DNA from: Litorimonas sp039975855 | GTDB taxonomy: Bacteria > Pseudomonadota > Alphaproteobacteria > Caulobacterales > Maricaulaceae | Direction of reading: 5' to 3' | Length of the DNA stretch: 64,000 nt | Assembly (NCBI GenBank): GCA_039975855.1 | Contig: JBDWGH010000002.1 | Location: forward strand, 186,001-250,000 | Part shown: positions 1 through 7,149 of the stretch, piece by piece | Layout: every line of letters begins with the position of its first letter | How positions within the stretch are numbered: the stretch's first letter is position 1 | Position numbers and translations under genes: made by a program | The notes under the pieces: model-generated | What the model was told of the DNA's origin: nothing | What the model saw: the letters and a program-made list of their open reading frames with translations, nothing else | Databases searched by the model: none

Positions 1-153
1 CGCATTTACAGAATCGATTAATCCACTGGTCAATATCTTTGCTTCTTTTGGCAAATTGACTTGTTTACCGGCCTCCATACCAGCCAGTGTCCATTGAGCA
101 TGAGCTTGGGTGCTGAATCCAAGACAAAGACATGTTGTCAATATTAAGCGCAT
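1..153 (-). CDS. Exported protein of unknown function (partial, runs off the left edge)
   Basis: Only the first 51 codons are present. The N-terminus is a typical cleavable signal peptide (MRLILTTCLCLGFSTQAHA, then QWTL), so the product is probably periplasmic or secreted. The start at 151-153 is well supported by an AGGAGAG ribosome site just upstream. That start lies 10 bases after the stop of the 93-codon gene at 164-445, so the two are very likely co-transcribed. The visible mature part is too short to place in a family. Confidence 0.6.
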   Translation of the reverse strand, partial: MRLILTTCLCLGFSTQAHAQWTLAGMEAGKQVNLPKEAKILTSGLIDSVNA

Positions 154-163
154 ATTCACTCTC

Positions 164-445
164 CTAAACATCGAAATAACGGGCTGTAAGAATGGAGGTT
201 CCACGACGAATGGATGCAGACCTGCTATGTTTGTGATTTGGAGTCTGAATTCTAAAGGAGACTTTTGACCCAACATTCCCAACAAAACCGATAACAAGCG
301 CAGCTTCCCCTCGAGATAGATTTAAAGTCGCCTTGCCGGCCCCAAACTCTACCGTTTGATCATTCCCTTCAGAGTCCACCACAAAATAGGTTTCAGACCT
401 CACGGGTTCTTTAGTGATTTTTCGCTCTATGGTTACGTTTGGCAT
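164..445 (-). CDS. Small hypothetical protein, 93 aa
   Basis: I do not recognise a family. There is no signal peptide or membrane segment. The centre (residues about 40-67, LNLSRGEAALVIGF onward) alternates hydrophobic and polar residues like a small beta-rich domain, and the C-terminal third is basic (KHSRSASIRR). The start is well supported: a near-perfect AGGAGGA site sits 6 bases before the ATG. It is the first gene of a two-gene unit with the exported protein at 1-153. AT content looks a little higher than in the core genes further right, which hints at accessory DNA, but this was judged by eye only. Confidence 0.55.
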   Translation of the reverse strand: MPNVTIERKITKEPVRSETYFVVDSEGNDQTVEFGAGKATLNLSRGEAALVIGFVGNVGSKVSFRIQTPNHKHSRSASIRRGTSILTARYFDV

Positions 446-595
446 TTCATTCCTCCTGTAGATGATTTGGAGAAGATGAAATGAAAGCCCATTGCCGTCT
501 GTAACCCAGGTAACAGACTTGACCTTGATTTATCGTGCTAAAAGGCGCGTGTTGTAAAACATAACTAAATTAACTGCCCCGAACAGGAGAGTATT

Positions 596-1051
596 ATGGG
601 ACAATTTTCTGCAGATTTATTTTTGAGACTCGCAAAAGACTCAGACAATCATAAGATGCTTGATGGCATAAATTATACCGATCCTGAATATGGAGAAGGT
701 GATTTTGGAGATGGTCAAAAGCAAATTGACGAATTCAAAGATGCTGTGTTCATGATGTTAATGATGAGAGCTCGAGAGTATATGAATGTCACAAGACAGG
801 AGCAACTTTGCGCCGACAAAAGACATGCCTATACGAGTTTTGGAATTACGTTGATCGATAGTGATGTGCACAGAGACTCTAAAGTTAGTCATGATTCTTT
901 CGAGAATAAAATTACTGGAGGCATTGGATTAAAAACCGATACATTCCATCTTGACGAAAAAATTCTAACAAACTGTATGAGATCTCTATTCACGGGTGAT
1001 GGCACCAAATACGATCCAATTGTTATGCTGGCCTGCACAAAATCCTCGTAA
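596..1051 (+). CDS. Hypothetical soluble protein, 151 aa
   Basis: Not recognised. The product is acidic in its first half (YTDPEYGEGDFGDG), followed by a helical Met-rich stretch (FMMLMMRAREYM) and a mixed C-terminal half. It has no signal peptide and no transmembrane segment. The start is supported by an AGGAGAG site 5 bases upstream of the ATG. It ends 6 bases before the convergent stop of the adenylate cyclase gene, leaving no room for a terminator between them. Its AT-rich codon use resembles the 93-codon gene to its left. Confidence 0.5.
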   Translation: MGQFSADLFLRLAKDSDNHKMLDGINYTDPEYGEGDFGDGQKQIDEFKDAVFMMLMMRAREYMNVTRQEQLCADKRHAYTSFGITLIDSDVHRDSKVSHDSFENKITGGIGLKTDTFHLDEKILTNCMRSLFTGDGTKYDPIVMLACTKSS

Positions 1052-1057
1052 GAGGTT

Positions 1058-2902
1058 TCAGTTCGGGCAACTGTCCGTTGAGGTTTCTGCCGACTGCGGC
1101 TTATAGATAAAGCCGCAGTCTAAATCAGCAATTTTAGCTCGAGTCTTCGGACCAATACCGGAATCGATTTTTTCGTCATAAACGGATTGCGCAGCGCTGA
1201 CATATTGGCATGCCAAGCCATTTTCGCCCGATTGTTTCTGGGTCATCGCCAGTCCAATATTATTCAAAAACTGAATGTTCACGATACCTTCGCGGTTTGC
1301 GATATCCAAACCGTCCATGAAAACTGCTTCAGCTTTTTCCATTTCATCCGTCGCGAGAAACACCTGTCCCAAATAATAATAGGCTTCTGGAATGGAATGA
1401 TTGCGTTCCAATTCAATATCTATTTGGAGCTGTTTTTCAAAATAACCTTGAGCCGAAGTGTAATACAAATCACTGAGTTCAGGCGAATTTTGAGCTTCAC
1501 GCAACGCGACCAAACCTAAGACATTATTCGATCTCGAGAGATTGGCCAAATCTCCCAGTTCTTTCTGCGCGTCTGCAGCAGCGACGAGAACGGCTTTGGA
1601 TTTCAAAAGATTTGAATCCGCTTCCAGAATTATACCCAGCTCAGTTTGATATTGCGACCAAAGCGCATCGCGGTCCCTTTCTCGCATTTGAGATTCATAC
1701 TTTTCCATTATGTCGAGCGCTCGTTCGATATCTCTTTTGAGATATAAATTGAACGCAAGGTCGAGCTCCAACCGCAAAAATTCCTCTGTACCGCGCTCTA
1801 TAAACCCCAAGGCTTTTGAATACTGACGGTTCGCTTTGCAAACTTGCCCTACCGTATCATAAGCCTTTCCTAAATTCCTGAGAGCGTAAACATTATCCGG
1901 ATCTGCGCGAACGATAGTCTCATAAATTTGCACCGAGTTCTTCGGATCCATTTTAAAAGATAGCGCCCCAATCTGGTTAAGAATTGTCAAAAACAATGGA
2001 TCAGATTCTGATAGGCCTTCCAGCTGTTTCTCCAGCAAAGCTATGGCATCATCTACATCGCCCGTTTCAATTAGTGCGAAAACCGCCTGAGAGGACGGCT
2101 GCTTTGAAACGGCTAAATCTCTCAGAACTTGATGTAAGTAGGTCGAACCAATCTCATTTTGATAAGACGTCTTCTTACGATCATAGAAAATGCTCTTTTC
2201 GACCTGCGATACTTTGGCGTTTAAATTTCGGTCTTTTACAAATTTCCCAGCTCCCCAGGTCAAACCAGCAAAGAGAACCCCGATCAGGCCGAGCGGAAGG
2301 GCTCTTTTCTTAAATGGTTTTCCCCACCGCCGAATTTGATGAAACGCTTTACGATCAGGAGCCTCAATATCGAAGGCAACAATCGACTCGCTAATGTTCT
2401 TTAGCGCAATATTTCCTCGTCGATAGCGCTCATATTCTATGTTTGATCCCAACATATTTATGACGTGAATGGAGGCAAGAATTCCGTTTCTAATTGCCTT
2501 TTCCTGTAGTCGAACGGCAACATTTACACCGTGACCCAGTATATCGCCGTCCTCACGATCAATAACATCGCCAACATGCACGCCAATTCGAACCGCTAAT
2601 TCTGTAAAGGGTGGAGTTTTTAACGGCGTCTCAAGGATGGCTTGCCTAAATTCGATCGAAGCCTGGACACCAGAACGCGCACTCGGAAACTCCGCTAAAA
2701 AGCCATCCGCTATGCGTTTAAAAACCCGCCCTTTATTCGCCTCAGTAATTTTTTGAAAAGCGCGGTATGCTTCATCTGCGACCGATATTGCTTGGGTTTC
2801 ATTGACTTCGGACATCGCGGAGAAATCACAAATGTCAGCAGCGACAATGGTCGTAAGACGCCTTTTGTCTGAGTAAACATCGCTTTGCCCCACAATTTCC
2901 AT
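1058..2902 (-). CDS. Class III adenylate/guanylate cyclase with TPR repeats, membrane-anchored
   Basis: Predicted to make cAMP (or cGMP) from the nucleoside triphosphate. Residues about 15-170 form a class III cyclase catalytic domain: metal-ligand Asp23 in VAADICDFSAMS, the second metal Asp66 in RIADGFLAEF, and the GDILGHGVNVAVRL segment near 120-135. A hydrophobic helix (LPLGLIGVLFAGLTWGAGKF, about 202-222) follows, then about 390 residues of helical TPR-like repeats (for example DNVYALRNLGKAYDTVGQVCKANRQY). Cyclase domains in this family normally face the cytoplasm, so the TPR part would be periplasmic if the single helix is the only one. It lies 83 bases downstream of a CRP-family gene on the same strand, which suggests a local cAMP circuit. 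Substrate preference cannot be settled from sequence here. Confidence 0.85.
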   Translation of the reverse strand: MEIVGQSDVYSDKRRLTTIVAADICDFSAMSEVNETQAISVADEAYRAFQKITEANKGRVFKRIADGFLAEFPSARSGVQASIEFRQAILETPLKTPPFTELAVRIGVHVGDVIDREDGDILGHGVNVAVRLQEKAIRNGILASIHVINMLGSNIEYERYRRGNIALKNISESIVAFDIEAPDRKAFHQIRRWGKPFKKRALPLGLIGVLFAGLTWGAGKFVKDRNLNAKVSQVEKSIFYDRKKTSYQNEIGSTYLHQVLRDLAVSKQPSSQAVFALIETGDVDDAIALLEKQLEGLSESDPLFLTILNQIGALSFKMDPKNSVQIYETIVRADPDNVYALRNLGKAYDTVGQVCKANRQYSKALGFIERGTEEFLRLELDLAFNLYLKRDIERALDIMEKYESQMRERDRDALWSQYQTELGIILEADSNLLKSKAVLVAAADAQKELGDLANLSRSNNVLGLVALREAQNSPELSDLYYTSAQGYFEKQLQIDIELERNHSIPEAYYYLGQVFLATDEMEKAEAVFMDGLDIANREGIVNIQFLNNIGLAMTQKQSGENGLACQYVSAAQSVYDEKIDSGIGPKTRAKIADLDCGFIYKPQSAETSTDSCPN

Positions 2903-2985
2903 ATATTCAGACAGGCTTCCCCAAAGCGAATTCCATCCAAACAGTAAGCGCTATTGGAAGAGACATCCAGAAAATCTCTATCATC

Positions 2986-3648
2986 TTACAAGCTCTGATT
3001 ACCTAAACTCTCTAAAAGTTCGGGGTTCAGGATTTCGATACGCCCGCGATGTGTCGTAATCGCTTTGAGTTTCTCCAGTTTTTTCAATTTCATATTCACC
3101 TTTTCACGCGAGGCAAAAAGTCTCTCACCCAATTCATTTTGAGTCATTTTAAGGATACGCCCATCCTTAGATTGAAATTCGAATAAAAGTTTCGCCGTTC
3201 TCTGCATTAAAGATTGCGAAACGAGAGACTCCACCTGATTATTCGTCTTTCTCAAACGCTCAACGAGAACAACAAGTAACTTCTGACTAAAATGGTGGTT
3301 TTGTTTTATGAGGGCGCGGAACGCACTATCTGATAAGAGCGCAAGTTTTGTAGGTTTAGTGACGCGCGCGCCTGCACTTCTTGCCCCACTATCGATTAAA
3401 GCCAATTCGCCAAAAATTTCCGTATCATCGAGGTGAGTAATTTTGATGACTTTCCCCTCAATACTATGTGTTTCGATGGATACCTCACCATTCAAGATTA
3501 CATAAAGGTGCTTTGGGACATCTGATTGATGAAAAACATACTGCCCTTTCTCATAGCTCTTTATCGAGAACTTTTTCGAAACAGCGAGCAATTGCTCTTC
3601 GTCCAACACAGTGAACAGCCAGTGATTTTTTAGGATGTTTATCAACAT
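2986..3648 (-). CDS. CRP/FNR-family transcriptional regulator
   Basis: Residues about 10-125 are a cyclic-nucleotide-binding domain. The phosphate-binding cassette IFGELALIDSGARSAGARV keeps Gly80, Glu81, Arg90 and Ser91, the positions that hold cAMP in E. coli CRP, so true nucleotide binding is plausible. There is no FNR-type cysteine cluster. Residues about 150-212 are a winged-helix DNA-binding domain (MTQNELGERLFASREKVNMKLKKL). It is transcribed in the same direction as, and just upstream of, a class III cyclase. The 83-base gap allows co-transcription. I see no clear CRP-type palindrome immediately around it, so its targets remain open. Confidence 0.88.
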   Translation of the reverse strand: MLINILKNHWLFTVLDEEQLLAVSKKFSIKSYEKGQYVFHQSDVPKHLYVILNGEVSIETHSIEGKVIKITHLDDTEIFGELALIDSGARSAGARVTKPTKLALLSDSAFRALIKQNHHFSQKLLVVLVERLRKTNNQVESLVSQSLMQRTAKLLFEFQSKDGRILKMTQNELGERLFASREKVNMKLKKLEKLKAITTHRGRIEILNPELLESLGNQSL

Positions 3649-4066
3649 ATCAAGGTTCAGTCATATACAGCGACCTCCGCATTGCAAATTCACGGTAATC
3701 GACAATAATCTTCGCCAACGATCATTAAGGCGCCTTGGCGCTCCCGATTCAAATCCCCAGACACTTTGATCACCCAACTGTCTTTCTGCGAATTATTCTC
3801 AAAAACTTCTTGCAACTCATTCGCAAGAGCGTATGTAAGCCATCCGTTAATAAGAACTATTCGCAAAATTAAGAGGTCAGATGATCTTACAACCCGATCC
3901 AGCATTTTATGCGATCTGCTCGCGACTGAGAGTGGCCCTGCGTCACATTTAGAAGCCCTGCAGGATGCATTGATACTGGCTCGCGCGACAGCTTTCACAC
4001 CCCCCGATAATAATTTGGTCTCCAATGACCGCACCACACTGCCTCATCAAAAAAGATAAGATAATA
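3649..4066. other. Divergent intergenic region, with one doubtful minus-strand ORF
   Basis: About 420 bases lie between the CRP-family gene and the divergent TonB receptor, so promoters for both must be here. A minus-strand reading frame at 3690-4037 could encode 115 residues, and its last 60 look protein-like (LINGWLTYALANELQEVF), but it has no good ribosome site and matches no family I know. A plus-strand frame overlaps it. I do not call either as a gene. Confidence 0.3.
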
Positions 4067-6166
4067 ATGTTCAGAACTACCCTTTGTAGCGCAACCGCCA
4101 TCCTGCTTGCGCTCGCCCCGTCCGCTTTCGCACAGGACAGCTCGTCTGGCGAAGAAGACGTCATCATTGCGACCAGCCGCGTGCTTTATGCTGATAAGGT
4201 CAATGCGCTGAAATCCCCAACGCCAATTATCGATGTTCCGCAGAGCCTCTCCATTGTGACAGCTGACGAAATTTCGGTTCGGGGTTTCGATAGAGTATCG
4301 AAAATCATCGACTACACACCGGGCGTGAATAACTCTCAAGGCGAAGGTCACCGCGATTCCGTTGTCTTCCGCGGCGTACGGTCAACAGCAGACTTCTTTA
4401 TCGACGGCGTAAGAGACGATGTTCAATATTACCGTCCGCTTTACAATCTAGAGCAAGTCGAAATCCTTCGCGGCCCGAACGCCCTCCTCTTCGGACGAGG
4501 CGGCACAGGCGGTGTTCTGAATCGTGTCACGAAAAAGGGACAGATCGGCGATAATTTCACTGGATATCAAGCCAGTGTCGACACGTTTGGAGCCTTTGGC
4601 GGACAAGTCGATCACAACGTCACAGTCAGTGATACAGCGGCCATTCGAGTGAATGCGATGTATGAGAGTCTCAACAATCACCGCGATTTCTTCGATGGAG
4701 ATCGGATCGGTTTTAACCCGACCGCCCGTATCGAGGTGTCGCCGAACACGACCGTCGATCTGTCATATGAATATGCAGACCATCAGCAATTCATCGATCG
4801 GGGCATTCCAACAGGTGCAGATGGTCGCCCTGTCGAAGCTTTCGAAGACATTGTTTTTGGCGATGCAGACCTAAACAATACCGAACTTACTGCGCATCTC
4901 TTGCGCGCTTCCGTGCAGCACAGTTTCTCAGACAATTTAAAAGCTAATGTTAGCGCCTTTTACGGGGACTACGACAAATTCTACGGCAACTTCTATGCGT
5001 CCAGTTACGATGAAGCCAACACCCCCTCCGTTGTCACGCTTGATGGGTATGAAGACCAAACAGACCGTCAAAACCTGATCTTATCTGGCAACCTCATTGG
5101 AGAAGCAGATACGGGTGGCTTCCATCATACGATCGTTACGGGTGCGGAATTCATCAGCACGTCATCAGACCAGTTCCGCTTCAATTCATTCTTCAACACG
5201 ACATTGGATGATAACGAGGTTTTCTCTGTCGAACGTCCTTTGAATTTACGAAATGGCGTTGGCGTTAACGCCGATGGCGTCGCAACAAGCAATGACTTCA
5301 CGGCCGACATCAACGATGACACGCGCGTTAATATTGATGTCTTCTCTGCCTATATCCAAGATGAAATTGCGATCTCTGATATGCTGGACGTGATTGTCGG
5401 TGCGCGCTTCGACAGCTTTGACATCGACGTAAATAACGTGGTGGCCAATGAGCAACGATCCCGCAAAGACGAAGAAATCTCCCCTCGCCTTGGCTTGGTC
5501 TTCAAGCCGCAGGAGAACATCTCTCTTTACGGAAGTTATAGCGAATCTTTCCAACCGCGAAGCGGCGAGCAATTCGCGAATATTAATGGCGACAATGATG
5601 CTCTCGATCCAAATATTTTCACCAATTTGGAAGCGGGCTTGAAATGGGACTTTGCAAACGGCTTGAGCTTCACCGCGGCCGTATTCGAAATAGAGCAGGA
5701 GTCTCCTGTTATCTCGGATACAAATGCGGAAACGTTCGATATTATCGAAACAACGATCAATGGGTTTGAAGCTCAACTGCAAGGTCAGATCACGCAGGAC
5801 TGGTTTGTATCTGCCGGTTATAGCTATCTTGACGGCGAACAGTCTGACGGAACACTTCGTCCGCGTGAACTCCCAGAGAATACCTTCTCACTTTGGAACA
5901 GCTATCAGGTCACAGACGCTTTCGGTCTAGGTCTAGGTCTAAGCTATCAGGACGAGAGCTTTGTCAATAATAGCAATAGCGCGACCCTACCAAGCTACAC
6001 TCGTTTTGACGCGGCGGCATATTACGATGTGTCAGACGATCTACGGCTACAGGTGAACATCGAAAACCTGACGGACACGCTGTACTTCCCGAATTCGCAC
6101 AGCACCCACCAAGTCACAGTCGGTGCACCGTTAAATGCGAGATTTACAATAAGCGGTAATTTCTAA
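4067..6166 (+). CDS. TonB-dependent siderophore receptor
   Basis: Outer-membrane beta-barrel that imports ferric siderophores, powered by TonB-ExbBD. I place the start at ATG 4067 rather than further upstream because a clean signal peptide begins there (MFRTTLCSATAILLALAPSA, cut after FAQ). The mature protein has an N-terminal plug domain (IDVPQSLSIVTADEI, then YTPGVNN and VEILRGPNALLFGRGGTGGVLNRVTK), followed by a roughly 550-residue barrel. It ends in the typical terminal aromatic (RFTISGNF). Length (699 aa) and plug motifs fit the FhuE/FoxA/Fiu-like 'siderophore receptor' group. No siderophore synthesis or ferric reductase genes are beside it, so it may use siderophores made by others. A terminator follows directly. 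The substrate is not predictable here. Confidence 0.93.
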   Translation: MFRTTLCSATAILLALAPSAFAQDSSSGEEDVIIATSRVLYADKVNALKSPTPIIDVPQSLSIVTADEISVRGFDRVSKIIDYTPGVNNSQGEGHRDSVVFRGVRSTADFFIDGVRDDVQYYRPLYNLEQVEILRGPNALLFGRGGTGGVLNRVTKKGQIGDNFTGYQASVDTFGAFGGQVDHNVTVSDTAAIRVNAMYESLNNHRDFFDGDRIGFNPTARIEVSPNTTVDLSYEYADHQQFIDRGIPTGADGRPVEAFEDIVFGDADLNNTELTAHLLRASVQHSFSDNLKANVSAFYGDYDKFYGNFYASSYDEANTPSVVTLDGYEDQTDRQNLILSGNLIGEADTGGFHHTIVTGAEFISTSSDQFRFNSFFNTTLDDNEVFSVERPLNLRNGVGVNADGVATSNDFTADINDDTRVNIDVFSAYIQDEIAISDMLDVIVGARFDSFDIDVNNVVANEQRSRKDEEISPRLGLVFKPQENISLYGSYSESFQPRSGEQFANINGDNDALDPNIFTNLEAGLKWDFANGLSFTAAVFEIEQESPVISDTNAETFDIIETTINGFEAQLQGQITQDWFVSAGYSYLDGEQSDGTLRPRELPENTFSLWNSYQVTDAFGLGLGLSYQDESFVNNSNSATLPSYTRFDAAAYYDVSDDLRLQVNIENLTDTLYFPNSHSTHQVTVGAPLNARFTISGNF

Positions 6167-6195
6167 GCTCATCCCCCCATAAGCTTAGAATATGG

Positions 6196-6230
6196 AAGCC
6201 GTCCCGGGATGCCAGCGGGGCGGCTTTTTA
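6196..6230 (+). terminator. Rho-independent terminator after the TonB receptor gene
   Basis: AAGCCGTCCCG pairs with CGGGGCGGCTT (11 bp including one G-T wobble) around a short loop. It is followed at once by TTTTTATA. It starts 30 bases after the receptor stop codon. Confidence 0.9.
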
Positions 6231-6262
6231 TATTCTAATCATCAATGAGACTGCGTTAAGTA

Positions 6263-6604
6263 TCAGACCGAAAGGCTTCGGGAAAATCCATATCCTAAGG
6301 CCATCGCCCAACACACAACCCAAAGCGCTCGAAACGCTTTATACTTCAAGCCCACCCAAGGATCCATGATAGTCCGAAGAACGGCGTGAAACGCCCAATA
6401 TGGTATCAACCCAATAGAGGCAATTGTGGCCCCGAAAGCGGCACCATCAAAAAGGTTTCCAAACGAAAACAGGTTTTCTTCAGTAGGTCGAATACCCCAC
6501 CACCCACTCATCAGAGCGCCAATAGCCCCAGCCAATAAGGCGATTGCAGTAAGCACGATAAATGACGAACCCTGTAGACGTAGAAACTTAGAAATCCACG
6601 ACAT
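6263..6604 (-). CDS. Small membrane protein, 113 aa
   Basis: Unrecognised. Three hydrophobic stretches (SSFIVLTAIALLAGAIGAL; AAFGATIASIGLIPYWAF; ALWVVCWAMALGYGFS) predict three transmembrane helices, so it should sit in the inner membrane. It begins 17 bases after the stop of the 170-codon gene at 6622-7134, which itself follows lon closely. All three read leftwards and could form one transcript. No catalytic motif is visible. Confidence 0.55.
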   Translation of the reverse strand: MSWISKFLRLQGSSFIVLTAIALLAGAIGALMSGWWGIRPTEENLFSFGNLFDGAAFGATIASIGLIPYWAFHAVLRTIMDPWVGLKYKAFRALWVVCWAMALGYGFSRSLSV

Positions 6605-6621
6605 CTATAATGGCCTCAACT

Positions 6622-7134
6622 TTATTTGGTTTGCCTATCACGGAACATATCTGCGGCGATGAAGGTTACTTTGTTTTCGCAAAGATTGTCTGGTTCACTC
6701 AACGCCGGATAGATTCCGTATCCACCAGCGTCATGCCAATGTCCAATGAGCCTCACGAATTTGCCATTAAATGCTTCAACCCGTTTTTCTCGATTTTCAC
6801 CAAGTGGTGCAATAAACACACCCGAAATACAGTTAGCGGATCCAACGCGGCCGATAGCTGCTTCATCCATAAAAAGAGCAGTAGGACCTTCTAGCGGATA
6901 ACTAAGCCAACCAAACATCTCGACAGGATAATCTGCATCCTCTGAGTTTTCATATGCGGAGGCATACTCATCCCCTAAATCTCTCAATTCAGCTGAATTA
7001 AGTAGTCGGTATCTATAGTCTTGTTTTAATCTCTCTTCAGACCCCAATGGTTCTCCAGGGTCAGCGTTCCAAAACAAGATCAACAATCCGATTGTAGCCG
7101 CTGTTAGAATCCCAGACAGGTAACTTAAACGCAT
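6622..7134 (-). CDS. Membrane-anchored or exported hypothetical protein, 170 aa
   Basis: Unrecognised. A single N-terminal hydrophobic helix (LSYLSGILTAATIGLLILFW, residues 3-22) without a clear cleavage site predicts an anchored protein with an extracytoplasmic domain of about 145 residues. That domain has two cysteines (ANCISGVF and DNLCENKV) that could form a disulphide, and a segment KFVRLIGHWHDAGGYGIYP. The start is 15 bases after the lon stop, with a GGGAGATGG ribosome site in the gap, so it is probably translated from the lon transcript. Confidence 0.6.
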   Translation of the reverse strand: MRLSYLSGILTAATIGLLILFWNADPGEPLGSEERLKQDYRYRLLNSAELRDLGDEYASAYENSEDADYPVEMFGWLSYPLEGPTALFMDEAAIGRVGSANCISGVFIAPLGENREKRVEAFNGKFVRLIGHWHDAGGYGIYPALSEPDNLCENKVTFIAADMFRDRQTK

Positions 7135-7149
7135 CTGGGCGCCATCTCC

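Noticed and set aside
3690..4037. Minus-strand ORF of 115 codons between the CRP-family and TonB genes
   Set aside because: No clear ribosome site or family; overlaps the promoter region needed by the TonB receptor gene. Kept only as a note.
5926..5943. Short tandem GGTCTA-type repeats in the TonB receptor gene
   Set aside because: They encode GLGLGL within a barrel strand; too short and in frame, so not a regulatory repeat.
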